Assembly: GCA_025357755.1 (NCBI GenBank)
Contig: JANXOP010000273.1
Span: forward strand, 79,612 to 143,611
Direction of reading: 5' to 3'
DNA from: Kofleriaceae bacterium
Lineage (GTDB): Bacteria > Myxococcota_A > Polyangia > Haliangiales > Haliangiaceae
DNA: 64,000 nt
Made by a program: the position numbers and the translations under genes. Below are positions 18,658 to 28,149 of this stretch, one piece after another. The notes under the pieces are model-generated. The model ran no database searches. It had not been told where the DNA came from and saw nothing but the letters and a program-made list of their open reading frames with translations. Within the stretch, counting starts at the first letter, position 1; each line of letters opens with the position of its first letter.

Positions 18658-19674
18658 GTGCCCTCCGACGATCCAGATCGCGACACGATGGTCGATGCCA
18701 AGCGCACCCGGCTGGGTGTGGTCGCGCGTCCGACCGATCCACGCGACAAGAACCTCGTCGGTACGATGTTCGGTGGCTACCTCGTCGATAGCGAGCTCGG
18801 CGGGGGCGCGATGGGCATCGTCTACCGCGCGTCGCACATCGATACCAATCGCGTGGTCGCGCTCAAGACCCTTCGCGCTCAGCTGATGGACGATGCGACG
18901 ACCGTCGCACGGTTCAAGCGCGAAGCCCGGATCGCATCGCGGCTCGGGCATCCGCATATCGGCGGCGTGCTCGAGCTCGTCGAGGCGCACGGTCGGTACG
19001 CGCTCGCGCTCGAGCTCGTCGAGGGCGAACCGCTGACCACGCTGATGACCATGCCGATGCCAGCGGAGCGCGTGCTCGCGATCGCCGGGCAGATGTTGCG
19101 GGGGCTCGAGCACGCGCACGCGATGGGGCTCGTGCATCGCGATCTCAAGCCCGCCAACGTGCTCGTCGAGTGGCGCAATGGTCGAGATCACGCGCGCATC
19201 ATCGATTTCGGGATCGCGATCGCACGAGATGGAAGCCCCGAGACGCTAGAGCGCCTGACCGGCGCCGGCACGATCGTCGGAACTCCCGCCTACATGGCGC
19301 CCGAGCAAGCGCGTGGCGACGACGTCGACGAGCGCACGGATCTCTACGCGCTCGGCACCATGATGTACGAGATGATCGCCGGGGTGCTGCCCTTCGATGG
19401 CAAGCCGATCGACATCCTCGCCGCGAAGCTCAAGCGCGAGGTGCCACCGATCTCGGACCTCGTGCCCGCGCTGATCATCGATCCACTGGTCGAGCGTTTC
19501 ATGCGTAAGTTGCTCGAGCGCAAGCTCGAACGGCGCTTCACGAGCGCCCGCGCCGCACTGACGGTGCTCGGCCTGTTGCAGACCGATCGCGCAGCCGCGG
19601 GACCCGCGCTCGGGATCACCGACGTGGAAGCGGCACTCGCGCTGATCGCGCTGCCGACCCGGCCGCCGCGCTAG
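18658..19674 (+). CDS. Soluble Ser/Thr protein kinase
   Basis: A 338-aa Hanks-type kinase: glycine-rich loop GGGAMG, Lys in VALKTLR, catalytic HRDLKPAN, Mg-binding DFG, and APE preceded by GTPAYM. The kinase domain takes nearly the whole protein. No membrane segment or sensor domain follows, so it is cytoplasmic. Start may be GTG at 18658 or ATG at 18688 (MVDAKRTR). It is divergent from the REC-GGDEF-Hpt gene across about 140 bp, which suggests, but does not show, shared regulation. Confidence 0.92.
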   Translation: MPSDDPDRDTMVDAKRTRLGVVARPTDPRDKNLVGTMFGGYLVDSELGGGAMGIVYRASHIDTNRVVALKTLRAQLMDDATTVARFKREARIASRLGHPHIGGVLELVEAHGRYALALELVEGEPLTTLMTMPMPAERVLAIAGQMLRGLEHAHAMGLVHRDLKPANVLVEWRNGRDHARIIDFGIAIARDGSPETLERLTGAGTIVGTPAYMAPEQARGDDVDERTDLYALGTMMYEMIAGVLPFDGKPIDILAAKLKREVPPISDLVPALIIDPLVERFMRKLLERKLERRFTSARAALTVLGLLQTDRAAAGPALGITDVEAALALIALPTRPPR

Positions 19675-19729
19675 TCGATACTCGGTTTGTAACAACGCTC
19701 GCGAGCGTGCTGTGGCAGGTTCGCAGCCC

Positions 19730-20302
19730 ATGAAGCTCGTCTCGATCATGTTGTTTGTTGTTGCGTGTGGCCACGGCTCGGACAAGGCCGAGAAAAAGGC
19801 CACCGCTGGTGCCGGTTCGGCAGCTGCCGTCGCGGCGAAGACCGCCGCGGTGGACCCTGTCGCGGCCCCGGTGACGAAGAAAGTGCTCGCGGTCGATGCA
19901 CTCGGCCTGGAGGTCGACGCGCCGGGCTGTGCGGAGGTGACGGCGATCGACAAGGACGATCAATCGATCACGCCGAGCGATCCCAAGTGCAGCGTTCCAT
20001 TTCCCGGTGTAGTGATCAGCCGCGGCGCGATGATGAGTGCGCTGCCGTCTCTCGACGAGCAGCTCAAGGGCTTGAAGGCGATGTTCCCGACCGCGCAAGT
20101 CGCGGTGCAAGAGAAGACCGCCACGGGCTGGCATCTCGCGTTCAAGACACCGACGACCGATGGTTCGCCGGCGCAGGCGAATCTCCAGTTCTACGCGAAG
20201 CTCGGCGACACCGCATTCTCGTGCATCGGCAGCGGCGCGTATGACGATGCCAAGCTAGCCGTGCTGACGGAGATTTGCGCGAGCCTGCGCGCCAAGCGTT
20301 AG
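19730..20302 (+). CDS. Lipoprotein of unknown function
   Basis: A 190-aa protein. The ATG at 19730 is preferred to the ORF-track start because MKLVSIMLFVVACG gives a compact signal peptide with lipobox VVAC. An Ala/Lys-rich spacer follows, then a domain with three Cys (GCAE, KCSV, SCIG). No family recognised. It follows the kinase gene on the same strand after about 55 bp and may be cotranscribed. Confidence 0.75.
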   Translation: MKLVSIMLFVVACGHGSDKAEKKATAGAGSAAAVAAKTAAVDPVAAPVTKKVLAVDALGLEVDAPGCAEVTAIDKDDQSITPSDPKCSVPFPGVVISRGAMMSALPSLDEQLKGLKAMFPTAQVAVQEKTATGWHLAFKTPTTDGSPAQANLQFYAKLGDTAFSCIGSGAYDDAKLAVLTEICASLRAKR

Positions 20303-20364
20303 CGCCGAATCTCGACCGCCTTGCATGCCGCGGGGTCACCCTCGTCAACGCACTTGCGCTCGTG

Positions 20365-20391
20365 CTCCTCGACCTGCGCGATTCTATTCAG
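20365..20391. repeat. Interspersed short repeat, copy 1
   Basis: Core CCTGCGCGATTCTATTCAG. Near-identical copies lie at 51936-51963 and, inverted and more divergent, at 63015-63041. This copy sits between two convergent genes and touches the stop codon of the Cys-rich lipoprotein. Confidence 0.6.
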
Positions 20392-20822
20392 TTGCGACGC
20401 ACGCAGCACTCGGTGCCGGTCCACTTCGTGCCCTTGCCGACGCAGGTGTCCGCGGAGCCCGCGGTGCACGAGAACGTCGAAGGTACGCAGCACGCAGCGC
20501 CGGTCCAGATCCCACTCGCGGCCTGGCACGCCTCGACGGTGCCGCCCGTACACGTTGCACCGCCCGAGAAGCAGCACTGCGCGCCAGTCCACCCGCCGCT
20601 CTCGCGCTTGCACTGCTTGTTCGTACCGGCGACGCACGTCATCAGCGAAGGAAAGCAGCACTTCGTACCCGACCACTTTGCATCGAGGACCGTCGTGCAT
20701 TCTTCTTTGGTGCCGGCGACGCAAATCGCGCTGCTCGCCTCGAGTGCGGCCGGATCGAGCTTCTTGGGCTCGTCCTTGGCACCGCAGCCGACGACGAGCA
20801 GGAACAGGATCGAAGACCTCAT
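20388..20822 (-). CDS. Lipoprotein with four Cys-rich tandem repeats
   Basis: A 144-aa protein from the ATG at 20822 (MRSSILFLLVVGCG), whose signal ends in lipobox VVGC. The mature protein is made of four repeats of about 28-30 residues with the pattern C-x-x-G-(T/S)-x(3-4)-C, then W-(S/T)-G-x-x-CC. Each has a Cys, a second Cys and a CC pair, with a conserved Trp-x-Gly between. It looks like a small disulfide-rich surface module. No known family is recognised. Convergent with the upstream lipoprotein gene. Confidence 0.8.
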   Translation of the reverse strand: MRSSILFLLVVGCGAKDEPKKLDPAALEASSAICVAGTKEECTTVLDAKWSGTKCCFPSLMTCVAGTNKQCKRESGGWTGAQCCFSGGATCTGGTVEACQAASGIWTGAACCVPSTFSCTAGSADTCVGKGTKWTGTECCVRRN

Positions 20823-20893
20823 ACCGTCGCATCGTCGCATCCTGGCGGGCGCAAGCAAAGCTCGGTATTCCGCTGCTGTAGACTGACGAGCTC

Positions 20894-21607
20894 ATGACAC
20901 GAACTGCGATCGTCCTCGGTGCTTCCGGATCCGTTGGCAATGCACTCGTCGCCGAGCTGTTTCGCGATGGCTCGTTCGATGCCGTGATCACGCTGTCACG
21001 GCGCACGGTCCCCGAGGTCGTGGCGCTCGGACCCGTGCGCGAGCAGATCGTGCCCGAGATGACCGCGCAGACCCTCGAGGCGGCGACGCTCGCAGCGCTG
21101 CGGGAGGTCCAAGGCGAGGTCGAGGGCTTCAGCGTGCTCGGCGTCGGCGCCGGGACCTCGAAGATCACCTACGCACAGCATCGCGCGATCGACGTCGAGC
21201 TCAACGAAGCCTTCGCGAAGGCACTGAAGGCCTCCGGCAAGGTTCAGCACCTGGGCTTGATGACCGCGGCAGGCGCCAATCCGCAGGCGAAATCGACCGG
21301 CAGCGGGGCCGCCGGCATGGCGCGCTACAGCCGCGTGAAGGGCGAAGCGGAGCAGGCCGCCCGTGCTGCCGGGCCGGCGATCGTCAGCATCTTCCGCCCG
21401 GCGATGATCATCGGGTCGCAACACACGCCGTGGTTGCTCGAGAAGGTGCTGCCGCTGTTCTCGTTCGTGACCCCTGCGAAGTACAAGTCGATCACCGTCA
21501 CGCAGATCGCCAAGGCGATGATCGCGGCGGCGAAGGTCCATCCCGCGACGAGCGCGGTGCATCACTATCCCGAGATGAAAGCACTGATCGAAGCGAATGC
21601 GAGCTAG
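20894..21607 (+). CDS. Atypical SDR, NAD(P)-binding protein
   Basis: A 237-aa Rossmann protein with nucleotide-binding motif VLGASGSVG at the N-terminus. The catalytic YxxxK appears as YSRVK, and IFRPAMIIG follows as in HTATIP2/Fmp52-like atypical SDRs. This group binds NADP(H) but often has an unknown substrate. Divergent from the Cys-rich lipoprotein gene, with about 70 bp between starts. Confidence 0.85.
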   Translation: MTRTAIVLGASGSVGNALVAELFRDGSFDAVITLSRRTVPEVVALGPVREQIVPEMTAQTLEAATLAALREVQGEVEGFSVLGVGAGTSKITYAQHRAIDVELNEAFAKALKASGKVQHLGLMTAAGANPQAKSTGSGAAGMARYSRVKGEAEQAARAAGPAIVSIFRPAMIIGSQHTPWLLEKVLPLFSFVTPAKYKSITVTQIAKAMIAAAKVHPATSAVHHYPEMKALIEANAS

Positions 21608-21629
21608 CCGATCGCCGCAATCCGAGAGC

Positions 21630-23312
21630 TCAGTTGCGCAACCGCACGCCGATGTTCTGCGGTCGGCGCGAATCGCACGCGTCGGGATGGCTACTCAACA
21701 CGTCGCGCCAGACATCGCGGATGCGGGTGCCGGTTCGCACGGTGCGAGTGCACTCGACCCCTTCGAGAAACCCGTCGCCACCATCGAGCACGAAGTCGGG
21801 GACGACGAGCCACACCGGCTCGGTGCCCGGCCCACGCCGGGTCTCTCCCGCGAGCTCCATGCTGACGAGAGATGGCGAACCATTGTCCGCGTGGGCGATC
21901 GTGACCTGCGCGCCGGCGAGCGCGAACGGGAGATGTTTCCACGCCGATGGATTCGCGAGGGCGTTGTGCAGGATGTGCAGGAGTCCGTCGCGCGTCGTCG
22001 CGCAGGCCCCGAGCGTGATCTCGAACGGAAAGGCCCGAAACAAGTCTTCGAAGCGAACCGCACCCTTGTGGAGCGGGGCACGCAGCGCACCGGCATTGAC
22101 GAGCGCGACGATCGGCACGCCGGGAGGCGGCGTCGTCACCTTCGCATTCGCCGCCATGGCGGCCGCCACTTGCTCGGCCCCCGCGGTGCCATCGACGGCT
22201 TGCATCGGGCACTCGCGCGGGAGCGTCGTCACGAAGGCATCGCCACTCGCCTTGACCGCGGCTAGCCACGGTGCAGTTCGCGCGGCGACACGACGACCGA
22301 GCTCGGTGCGAGGCGGCGATGCAGCGATCACCGCGAGCCGCTCGATCGAGAGCAGATCGAGCGCGTGATCGTTGCGGCAGAATCGGATCCGCGCGAGCCC
22401 GAGACCTTGACGATCGCTGGAGACCACCGGGATGCCATCGACCCGACCGAGCATCCAGGCATGGCGATGACCGGCGATGATGACGTCCGGGCGATCTTTA
22501 CCGAGCGAGGCGACCAGCGAGGCGAGCTCGCCGTGCAACGGATCGTCCGACTTTGCTGGTTGATCTAGCGCTTGCGGAAGCACGCCGTCGAGGCTCGCGT
22601 GTGCGAGCAGGACGATCGGCGCTGCACCGCTCGCGCGCAGCTTGCGGATCTCGGTTGCGACCGAGGCCCCGGCATGGCTGATGAAATCGAGATCTTCGAC
22701 GTTCGCATGCGAGGTGGTGACCTCGGTCTCGGTCGTGGTGTAGCCAACCACGCCGACGTCGAAGCCATCGCGGCGGACGTGCGTCGAGGCGGCAAAGTCG
22801 GGCCAGGCGGGCGTCGCACCGGTCTTGAGATGGATATTCGCGGATAGAAACGGAAACGATGCCGAGGTCATGCGCGCCCGCAGCGCGCCGCGCTTGCCTT
22901 GCGGTCCGGAGTCGCCCGCTTCGGGTGCTGCGGTCAACATCGTATAACCGACGGGACCGAAATCGAACTCGTGATTTCCGACGGCCACTGCGTCGACACC
23001 AATCGCCCGATACGCCTCGATGATCGGCGCGCCCTCGGCAAGCGTGGACTCCAGCGAGCCAGTGAACAGGTCGCCGGCGTCCAGGAGCACCACCGTATCT
23101 TTGGTCGTGCGCAGATCGGCGATCGAATCCGCGAGCGCGATCACCCCGCCCGCGGGCACGGTGCCGGTGTCGACCCAGAGCTCGACCGGTTGGATCTGAC
23201 CGTGGAGGTCGTTCCACGCCCCGATCGAGAGGCACGCGCCACCCGACTCCGCCGGCGTGTGCGCCGAGGCACCGCAGGCGGTCGCAAAGACGAGGAGCGT
23301 CTTAGCGCGCAA
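21630..23312 (-). CDS. 5'-nucleotidase/metallophosphoesterase lipoprotein
   Basis: A 560-aa protein of the UshA/5'-nucleotidase family, which hydrolyses nucleotides or cyclic nucleotides outside the cytoplasm. Metallophosphatase motifs are in order: NDLHG, DAGDLFTGS, GNHEFD and GHRHA. The second half is the nucleotidase C-terminal domain. A short signal with ATACG suggests a lipid anchor. The start is TTG at 23312, overlapping the end of the upstream gene by 11 bp with a GGG upstream, so coupling is likely. Substrate specificity cannot be read. Confidence 0.9.
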   Translation of the reverse strand: MRAKTLLVFATACGASAHTPAESGGACLSIGAWNDLHGQIQPVELWVDTGTVPAGGVIALADSIADLRTTKDTVVLLDAGDLFTGSLESTLAEGAPIIEAYRAIGVDAVAVGNHEFDFGPVGYTMLTAAPEAGDSGPQGKRGALRARMTSASFPFLSANIHLKTGATPAWPDFAASTHVRRDGFDVGVVGYTTTETEVTTSHANVEDLDFISHAGASVATEIRKLRASGAAPIVLLAHASLDGVLPQALDQPAKSDDPLHGELASLVASLGKDRPDVIIAGHRHAWMLGRVDGIPVVSSDRQGLGLARIRFCRNDHALDLLSIERLAVIAASPPRTELGRRVAARTAPWLAAVKASGDAFVTTLPRECPMQAVDGTAGAEQVAAAMAANAKVTTPPPGVPIVALVNAGALRAPLHKGAVRFEDLFRAFPFEITLGACATTRDGLLHILHNALANPSAWKHLPFALAGAQVTIAHADNGSPSLVSMELAGETRRGPGTEPVWLVVPDFVLDGGDGFLEGVECTRTVRTGTRIRDVWRDVLSSHPDACDSRRPQNIGVRLRN

Positions 23313-23559
23313 CCCTGCGACTCACGATCGCACGGTAGCCGACGAGGAGGACCACCGCTCCGACGATCGAAGCGATGAAGCCCGCGCCTTCATTCGGCTG
23401 GTACCAGCCCGCCGAGCGACCGATCAAGTCGGCGACGAACGAACCCGCGATGCCGAGCGCGATCGTGATGATGACACCACCCGGATCCTTGCCCGGCATG
23501 ACGAGCTTCGCGAGGGCGCCGACGATGAGACCGATCAGGAGAACCCAGATAATGTGCAT
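23302..23559 (-). CDS. GlsB/YeaQ/YmgE family membrane protein
   Basis: An 85-aa protein with three hydrophobic segments: LLIGLIVGALAKLVMPG, IITIALGIAGSFVADLIG and FIASIVGAVVLLVGYR. The glycine-rich GLIVGALAKLVMPGKDPGG is characteristic of the family once called transglycosylase-associated and now linked to envelope stress. It overlaps the nucleotidase gene start. Confidence 0.93.
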   Translation of the reverse strand: MHIIWVLLIGLIVGALAKLVMPGKDPGGVIITIALGIAGSFVADLIGRSAGWYQPNEGAGFIASIVGAVVLLVGYRAIVSRRVAR

Positions 23560-23706
23560 ACAACGTTCAGTTGCGCGGTTTGTGCCAGGTCGAAGGAGGG
23601 GAATTGGCTACGCATTCATCGCATCCCTGGGTCCGGGGTGGAGCTGAAACGCACATTATGAAGCGTGAGAGCGCTCGCCGGGCGCGCTGGCTCGGTACCT
23701 CGGATG

Positions 23707-24144
23707 CTAGCGCGGCTTGCGCGCCGCCTTGATGAGCCCGTGAATCTCGTCGAGCTCGCCGACCGAGCCGAGCATCACGCCCGCGATCTCGACCTCGCCG
23801 TTCGCATGGCCGATCTTGAGCACGCGATGAAACCCGGGCGCACCAGTGAGCTCGAGCTTCTTGATCTCGCGAAACGGAACCGTGACGCCGCCGTCGGGCA
23901 TGACGAGCTCTCGCTCCGCCACCACGATCGTGCGCTTGCCGCGAACCCGCACGAGTGCTTCACGCACCATGGCGATCGCGAGAAAGATCGCGATCGATCC
24001 GACGACCACGAAGATGATCCGGAAGGTACCGCGTGCCGCGAGCGCGAGCATCACCATCTCGGCGGCGACCGCGATGAACACCGCCGCGAGCGGCGCGGTC
24101 ACGATCAGGCGAGCCCCGTATCGAAAGCTTCGTTTACCGCGCAT
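23707..24144 (-). CDS. Membrane protein with PH-like domain
   Basis: A 145-aa protein with two N-terminal hydrophobic segments (about 13-35 and 42-60) and a C-terminal domain of about 75 residues with alternating strands (RTIVVAEREL, PFREIKKLEL, RVLKIGHANG). This is the layout of bacterial PH-domain membrane proteins. The assignment is by shape only. It lies about 60 bp downstream of the DUF4349 gene, on the same strand. Confidence 0.65.
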   Translation of the reverse strand: MRGKRSFRYGARLIVTAPLAAVFIAVAAEMVMLALAARGTFRIIFVVVGSIAIFLAIAMVREALVRVRGKRTIVVAERELVMPDGGVTVPFREIKKLELTGAPGFHRVLKIGHANGEVEIAGVMLGSVGELDEIHGLIKAARKPR

Positions 24145-24205
24145 GGCTCCCTCGCACTATAGGCCCTCGAGGGTCGCTTGTAAGGTCCGGTCGCCGAGCT
24201 GGTCC

Positions 24206-25105
24206 TTATAGAGAAGTCGTGACCGTCGCGACCGCAACGGGGAGCCGACGATGTCGGCGTGCGAGCCTGCGGAGGCCGAGGCTCGCGGGCACGAGGAACA
24301 GCAACCACGGCAGGAGCGCGACACCCTTGACCAGCATCCACGAGGCGAGGTCGCGCAACGCATCGACCGAGCCACGGAAGGACTCCGAGGTCTTCGAGCC
24401 GAGCGTCGCGGGCGCGACGGGCGCGACGGGCGTGATCGCGACCACTGCGACCTTTTGCGCGATCGAGACGGTGAGCGTCGAGAGCGACACCTGATCGCCC
24501 CACTGCTTGAGATGACCCTGATAGCTCTCGATCTCGCCGCGCACGCGTGCGAGCTCGCGCTCGACCGTGAGGATCTGATCGAGCGTGCCGTTCTTCGCGG
24601 TCGCGAGCTCGAGCAAGCGCTTCTCGAGTTGCTGCGCGCTCGCGAGTTGCGCCTCGGTATCGACGAATTGATCGGTGATGTCGGCCGCGTTCGTCGATTC
24701 GTTCGTCACGACGCCGATCTGGTGTAGCTCGGGCAGCATCGACGTGAAGGCTTCGGCCGGCACGCGGATCACGAACACCGCGGTGTTGCTGGTGCCGTGG
24801 AGCTCGACCTGCGTCGAATCGATGTAGCCACCGGCGCTTTGCACCAGGGCCTCGAGCTTCGCGCGCGATGCTTCGACCGAATCGACCGCGAGCTCGATCC
24901 GGCCCGTGCGAATCACCTTGCGTGTATCGACGTGCTTGATCGCGACCCCGGCCGGCCCCTTGGCTTGGTCAGCGCCCGCCGCCGAGCCGGAGCTCGCCTT
25001 GCTCTCGAGCGCCTGAGGAGCCGCGGAGGGTGCCAGGTCCCCCGACTTCTTGGCACACCCCTGGAGAGCGAACGCAGCGAGCAAGGCAGCCGTGGTGATC
25101 TTCAT
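24206..25105 (-). CDS. DUF4349 lipoprotein
   Basis: A 299-aa protein with signal and lipobox (FALQGC) and an Ala/Ser spacer. The DUF4349 core follows (VIRTGRIELAV, SAGGYID, PAEAF, ERELARVRGEIES), including a central coiled coil of about 50 residues. A C-terminal membrane segment (about 265-285, VALLPWLLFLVPASL) and a basic tail close it. Members are membrane-tied at both ends; their function is unknown. Confidence 0.88.
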   Translation of the reverse strand: MKITTAALLAAFALQGCAKKSGDLAPSAAPQALESKASSGSAAGADQAKGPAGVAIKHVDTRKVIRTGRIELAVDSVEASRAKLEALVQSAGGYIDSTQVELHGTSNTAVFVIRVPAEAFTSMLPELHQIGVVTNESTNAADITDQFVDTEAQLASAQQLEKRLLELATAKNGTLDQILTVERELARVRGEIESYQGHLKQWGDQVSLSTLTVSIAQKVAVVAITPVAPVAPATLGSKTSESFRGSVDALRDLASWMLVKGVALLPWLLFLVPASLGLRRLARRHRRLPVAVATVTTSL

Positions 25106-25276
25106 GGATCCTCACAACGCGTGAGGTTCCACGACCCGTCGCACTTCTTCGTCGCGAGTTGTCGCGAGCTCGCGACGATTCCAAGTCCATCAGGCGTTAC
25201 GGAGATTTGCGACCGGCTGCTTTGCGATCACGCCCTGTAACGTGTCTGTTGGGTAGTAAGGTCGCGCACCCTGTCT

Positions 25277-26581
25277 ATGGACGCTGCGCCACCGACCCAT
25301 CGCCCGCCGCCGCCGTGGCTGTTCCTGTTTACCTGCATTCCGTACGGTGTCGCTGGCACGTTCTCCGGCGTGCTGATGCCGTACCTCGCGAAGCGCGCCC
25401 ACTTCGAGCTCGATTCGATCGGCTGGTTCGTCACGCTGTTGTTCGTCCCGAGCTTCTTGCAGTTCCTGTACGCGCCACTCGTCGATTTCGGGCCGCGTCG
25501 CAAGTACTGGCTGATCCTCTTGTCGTTCCTCGGGGCGGTGTCGCTGTTTGCCGCGCTGCAGATGCCACTTCCGGACAGCCGGAATGCCTTTCTCGCCTTC
25601 GCATTCGCGGCCCAGGTGTTCGCTGGCTTGATCAGCAGTGCGAACGGCGGCCTGATGGCGACGCTCCTTACAGACGCTCAGCGGGGCAAAGCCGGGTTCT
25701 GGTACAACACCGGCAACCTCGCCGCGGGTGGACTCGCGACCGCCATCGCGATCTTTCTGACCGGCCACGGCTACACCGACACGACGGTCGGCGTCGTCGT
25801 CGGAACGTTGATGTTCCTGCCCTCGCTGAGCGCCCTCGCGATCGACGAGCCGCTGCGCGTGACGACGCACACCCTTCGAACTGCGCTCGTGAACCTGTTG
25901 CGCGAGGTCAAAGAAATCCTGTGGACGCGCGCGGGGCTCACCGGCCTGCTCCTGTGCTTGTCGCCGGTGGGCACCGCAGCGCTCACCAACTTTTTCAGTG
26001 GCATCGCTTCGAACTACGTCGCGCACGATCTCGCGGCGGAGCTCGCAAAGCTCTCGAAAGCCGCCGCCGACAAGCTGCTCGACGAGAAGGTCTCGGATCT
26101 GGTCGCATTCGTCAGCGGACCCGTCGGCCTCGTCCTGATGGCGCTCGGCGCGTTCATCGGCGGCTTCTTGTGCGACCGCACGAATCGCCGCGCGATGTAC
26201 CTGTTGTCCGGCGTGCTCACCGCGATCGTCGGCATCGTGATGGCGGTCTCGCCGCCGACGCAGCTGACGTTCATCGTCGGCGCGCTGACCTATGCGCTCG
26301 TGACGGGCTTCTGCTACGCGGCGTTCACCGCAACGGTGCTCGAGACGATCGGGACGGGCACCAAGTCAGCGTCGACGCGCTACTCGCTGTTCACCGCCGC
26401 AGGCAACGTCGCGATCTCGTACACCGGCCTGATCGATACGCGGTTCGAAAAACATCACGGCGTCGCGGGCGTCGTCGGGAGTGATGCCGTGCTCAACATC
26501 GCGGGCGTCGTGGTGCTCGGGTTCGTGTTCTGGCGCCTCGGTTCGTTCGGCAAGACCAAACACGTGGCGGCAGAAGCCTGA
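25277..26581 (+). CDS. MFS/AmpG-like transporter
   Basis: A 434-aa polytopic protein with about 12 hydrophobic segments. The N-terminal region (PYGVAGTFSGVLMPYLAKR, LYAPLVDFGPRRK) resembles the PAT/AmpG branch of the major facilitator superfamily, whose members import muropeptides or acyl-CoA. The loop between segments 2 and 3 carries D-x-G-x-R-R. The substrate is not predictable. The start ATG at 25277 follows a divergent promoter region shared with DUF4349. Confidence 0.85.
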   Translation: MDAAPPTHRPPPPWLFLFTCIPYGVAGTFSGVLMPYLAKRAHFELDSIGWFVTLLFVPSFLQFLYAPLVDFGPRRKYWLILLSFLGAVSLFAALQMPLPDSRNAFLAFAFAAQVFAGLISSANGGLMATLLTDAQRGKAGFWYNTGNLAAGGLATAIAIFLTGHGYTDTTVGVVVGTLMFLPSLSALAIDEPLRVTTHTLRTALVNLLREVKEILWTRAGLTGLLLCLSPVGTAALTNFFSGIASNYVAHDLAAELAKLSKAAADKLLDEKVSDLVAFVSGPVGLVLMALGAFIGGFLCDRTNRRAMYLLSGVLTAIVGIVMAVSPPTQLTFIVGALTYALVTGFCYAAFTATVLETIGTGTKSASTRYSLFTAAGNVAISYTGLIDTRFEKHHGVAGVVGSDAVLNIAGVVVLGFVFWRLGSFGKTKHVAAEA

Positions 26582-26645
26582 CGAGCGACTTCGCTCTGCG
26601 TGCTTTCACGTACACAAAACACGCTCGCTATCTATCAACAGCGAG

Positions 26646-27098
26646 ATGACTACTGTGGACGTGAAAGCGGGGCGAATGGCGGGCGAGCGCATCCTGGTCG
26701 TCGACGACAATCTTCTCAACCTCAAGCTCGCCACCGTCCTGCTCGTCCGTGCAGGCTACCGGGTGGACGGCGCAGCAAGTGCGAACGAGGCTATTGCCCA
26801 ACTCGAGCGTGAACCGCCACAGCTGATCATTCTCGACCTCAGGCTCCCGGAGATTGGCGGCCTCGAGCTCGCGCGGACCTGGAAACAGGACCCGCGGTTT
26901 TGCGGCATACCGATCATCGCGATGACCGCGTCCGGGCTTCGCGCCGACGAGGAAGACGCACGGCTCGCCGGTTGCGAGCACTACATGGCCAAGCCGTTCG
27001 TGCTCGCCGAGTTGCTCGAACAGGTCGCGCGTTGCCTGAATGGTACCTGCGATGTCTGCGCTCGGGCTCGAACCCGGCGCGCGACGACTACCGCTTGA
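26646..27098 (+). CDS. Stand-alone receiver domain protein
   Basis: A 150-aa response regulator without output domain. Phospho-acceptor Asp is in IILDLRLPE, acidic pair in VVDDN, Thr in IAMTAS and Lys in MAKPF. Proteins of this kind act by phosphotransfer or by protein contact. The ATG at 26646 is preferred, as the longer ORF reads back into the MFS gene in another frame. The tail after the receiver is short and Arg/Thr-rich. Confidence 0.9.
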   Translation: MTTVDVKAGRMAGERILVVDDNLLNLKLATVLLVRAGYRVDGAASANEAIAQLEREPPQLIILDLRLPEIGGLELARTWKQDPRFCGIPIIAMTASGLRADEEDARLAGCEHYMAKPFVLAELLEQVARCLNGTCDVCARARTRRATTTA

Positions 27099-27353
27099 GC
27101 CTCGTCTACCGCTTGCCCCGCGAAGCGCGGCGTTCGACGCGGTCGCCAGCGCTGATCACGCGGCTCGGGGCTTTCGTCGACGCTCACTTGCGGACGTGAT
27201 GGACCGCGAGCAACGGCCAGCAGGTCGTACAGCGACGACCGCGAAACTTGTGTCCGCTCGTGCAAACACGCCAGCCATCGAGCTTGATCATACGGACGCA
27301 CGTTCCAATTCGCGTGCCGGGGAATGGCGCGGACCTTGCTTCGTCGCAACGTC

Positions 27354-27707
27354 ATGAATCTTTGGCCGATGCGTGCTCAAGGCGCGTACTACATCGCGAG
27401 CGGACTGTGGCCTGTGGTCGCAGTCGATCACTACATGCGTGCGACCGGGCAAGAGAGTCATGCGGCGGTGGCGCAAGTGCTCGGTGGCGTCGTCGCCGGC
27501 ATCGGCGTGGCGCTGGTCGCCGGGCTGGTGCCTCCGCGTGCGAGGAAGTGGGTCGGTGCAGGAACGGCGATCGCGCTCGGTGCGGGCGGCGCGTACTTCG
27601 CGGTGCGAGGCAAAGGACTGCCGGTGAATCTCACCGATGCCGCAGTGCAACTCGCCTTCGCCGTGTCGTGGCTCACGTCGAAGCCACGACTCGTCAGCTC
27701 GAGATAG
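27354..27707 (+). CDS. Small membrane protein
   Basis: A 117-aa protein with about four hydrophobic segments (AYYIASGLWPVV, VLGGVVAGIGVALVAGLV, GAGTAIALGAGGAYFAV, AAVQLAFAVSWL). ATG at 27354 (MNLWPMRAQG) is chosen over a start ten codons upstream. Unknown function; such four-segment proteins are common next to regulatory genes. Confidence 0.7.
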   Translation: MNLWPMRAQGAYYIASGLWPVVAVDHYMRATGQESHAAVAQVLGGVVAGIGVALVAGLVPPRARKWVGAGTAIALGAGGAYFAVRGKGLPVNLTDAAVQLAFAVSWLTSKPRLVSSR

Positions 27708-27774
27708 GCGGGCAGCTCGCGAGGCGCTCACTCGGTTCGAGTAGTTTCCCCGGTTCTTGTGTACCTTCGGCGAG

Positions 27775-28089
27775 ATGAAGGCGCTGCTCGTCGTCGTGGT
27801 GGTGGCGGCGTGTGCGAACGACGGCGAGCATCTGTTCGTCTGTCATGCGCCCGAGAAGTCATCGTACGACTGCACACCGATCGATCCTGCGACCGCGCCA
27901 GGCGGCTCGTGCCATGGCGGCCCTGCATGGCGTCCGGCGGCAGGGCCTGGCGATGCGCCGCTGACGTACCAGGATCCTGATCTCGTGTTTCCAAGCGGCT
28001 GCGTGTTCACGCTCGATCAATGCGGCTGTTGCAGGGAGAGCGGCCGCGAATTTCACTGCGACCACGAGTCCTGGTCCGAGCCGATCTAG
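27775..28089 (+). CDS. Small Cys-rich lipoprotein
   Basis: A 104-aa protein from the ATG at 27775 (MKALLVVVVVAACA) with lipobox VAAC. The mature chain has eight further Cys residues, including CGCC, in under 85 residues, so it is probably held by disulfides. No family recognised. Confidence 0.72.
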   Translation: MKALLVVVVVAACANDGEHLFVCHAPEKSSYDCTPIDPATAPGGSCHGGPAWRPAAGPGDAPLTYQDPDLVFPSGCVFTLDQCGCCRESGREFHCDHESWSEPI

Positions 28090-28149
28090 CGCACGAGTAA
28101 CGCCTCCCGAGCCCATGTTGCGGTTCGGCTTCGTGATCTAGGATGGCGC

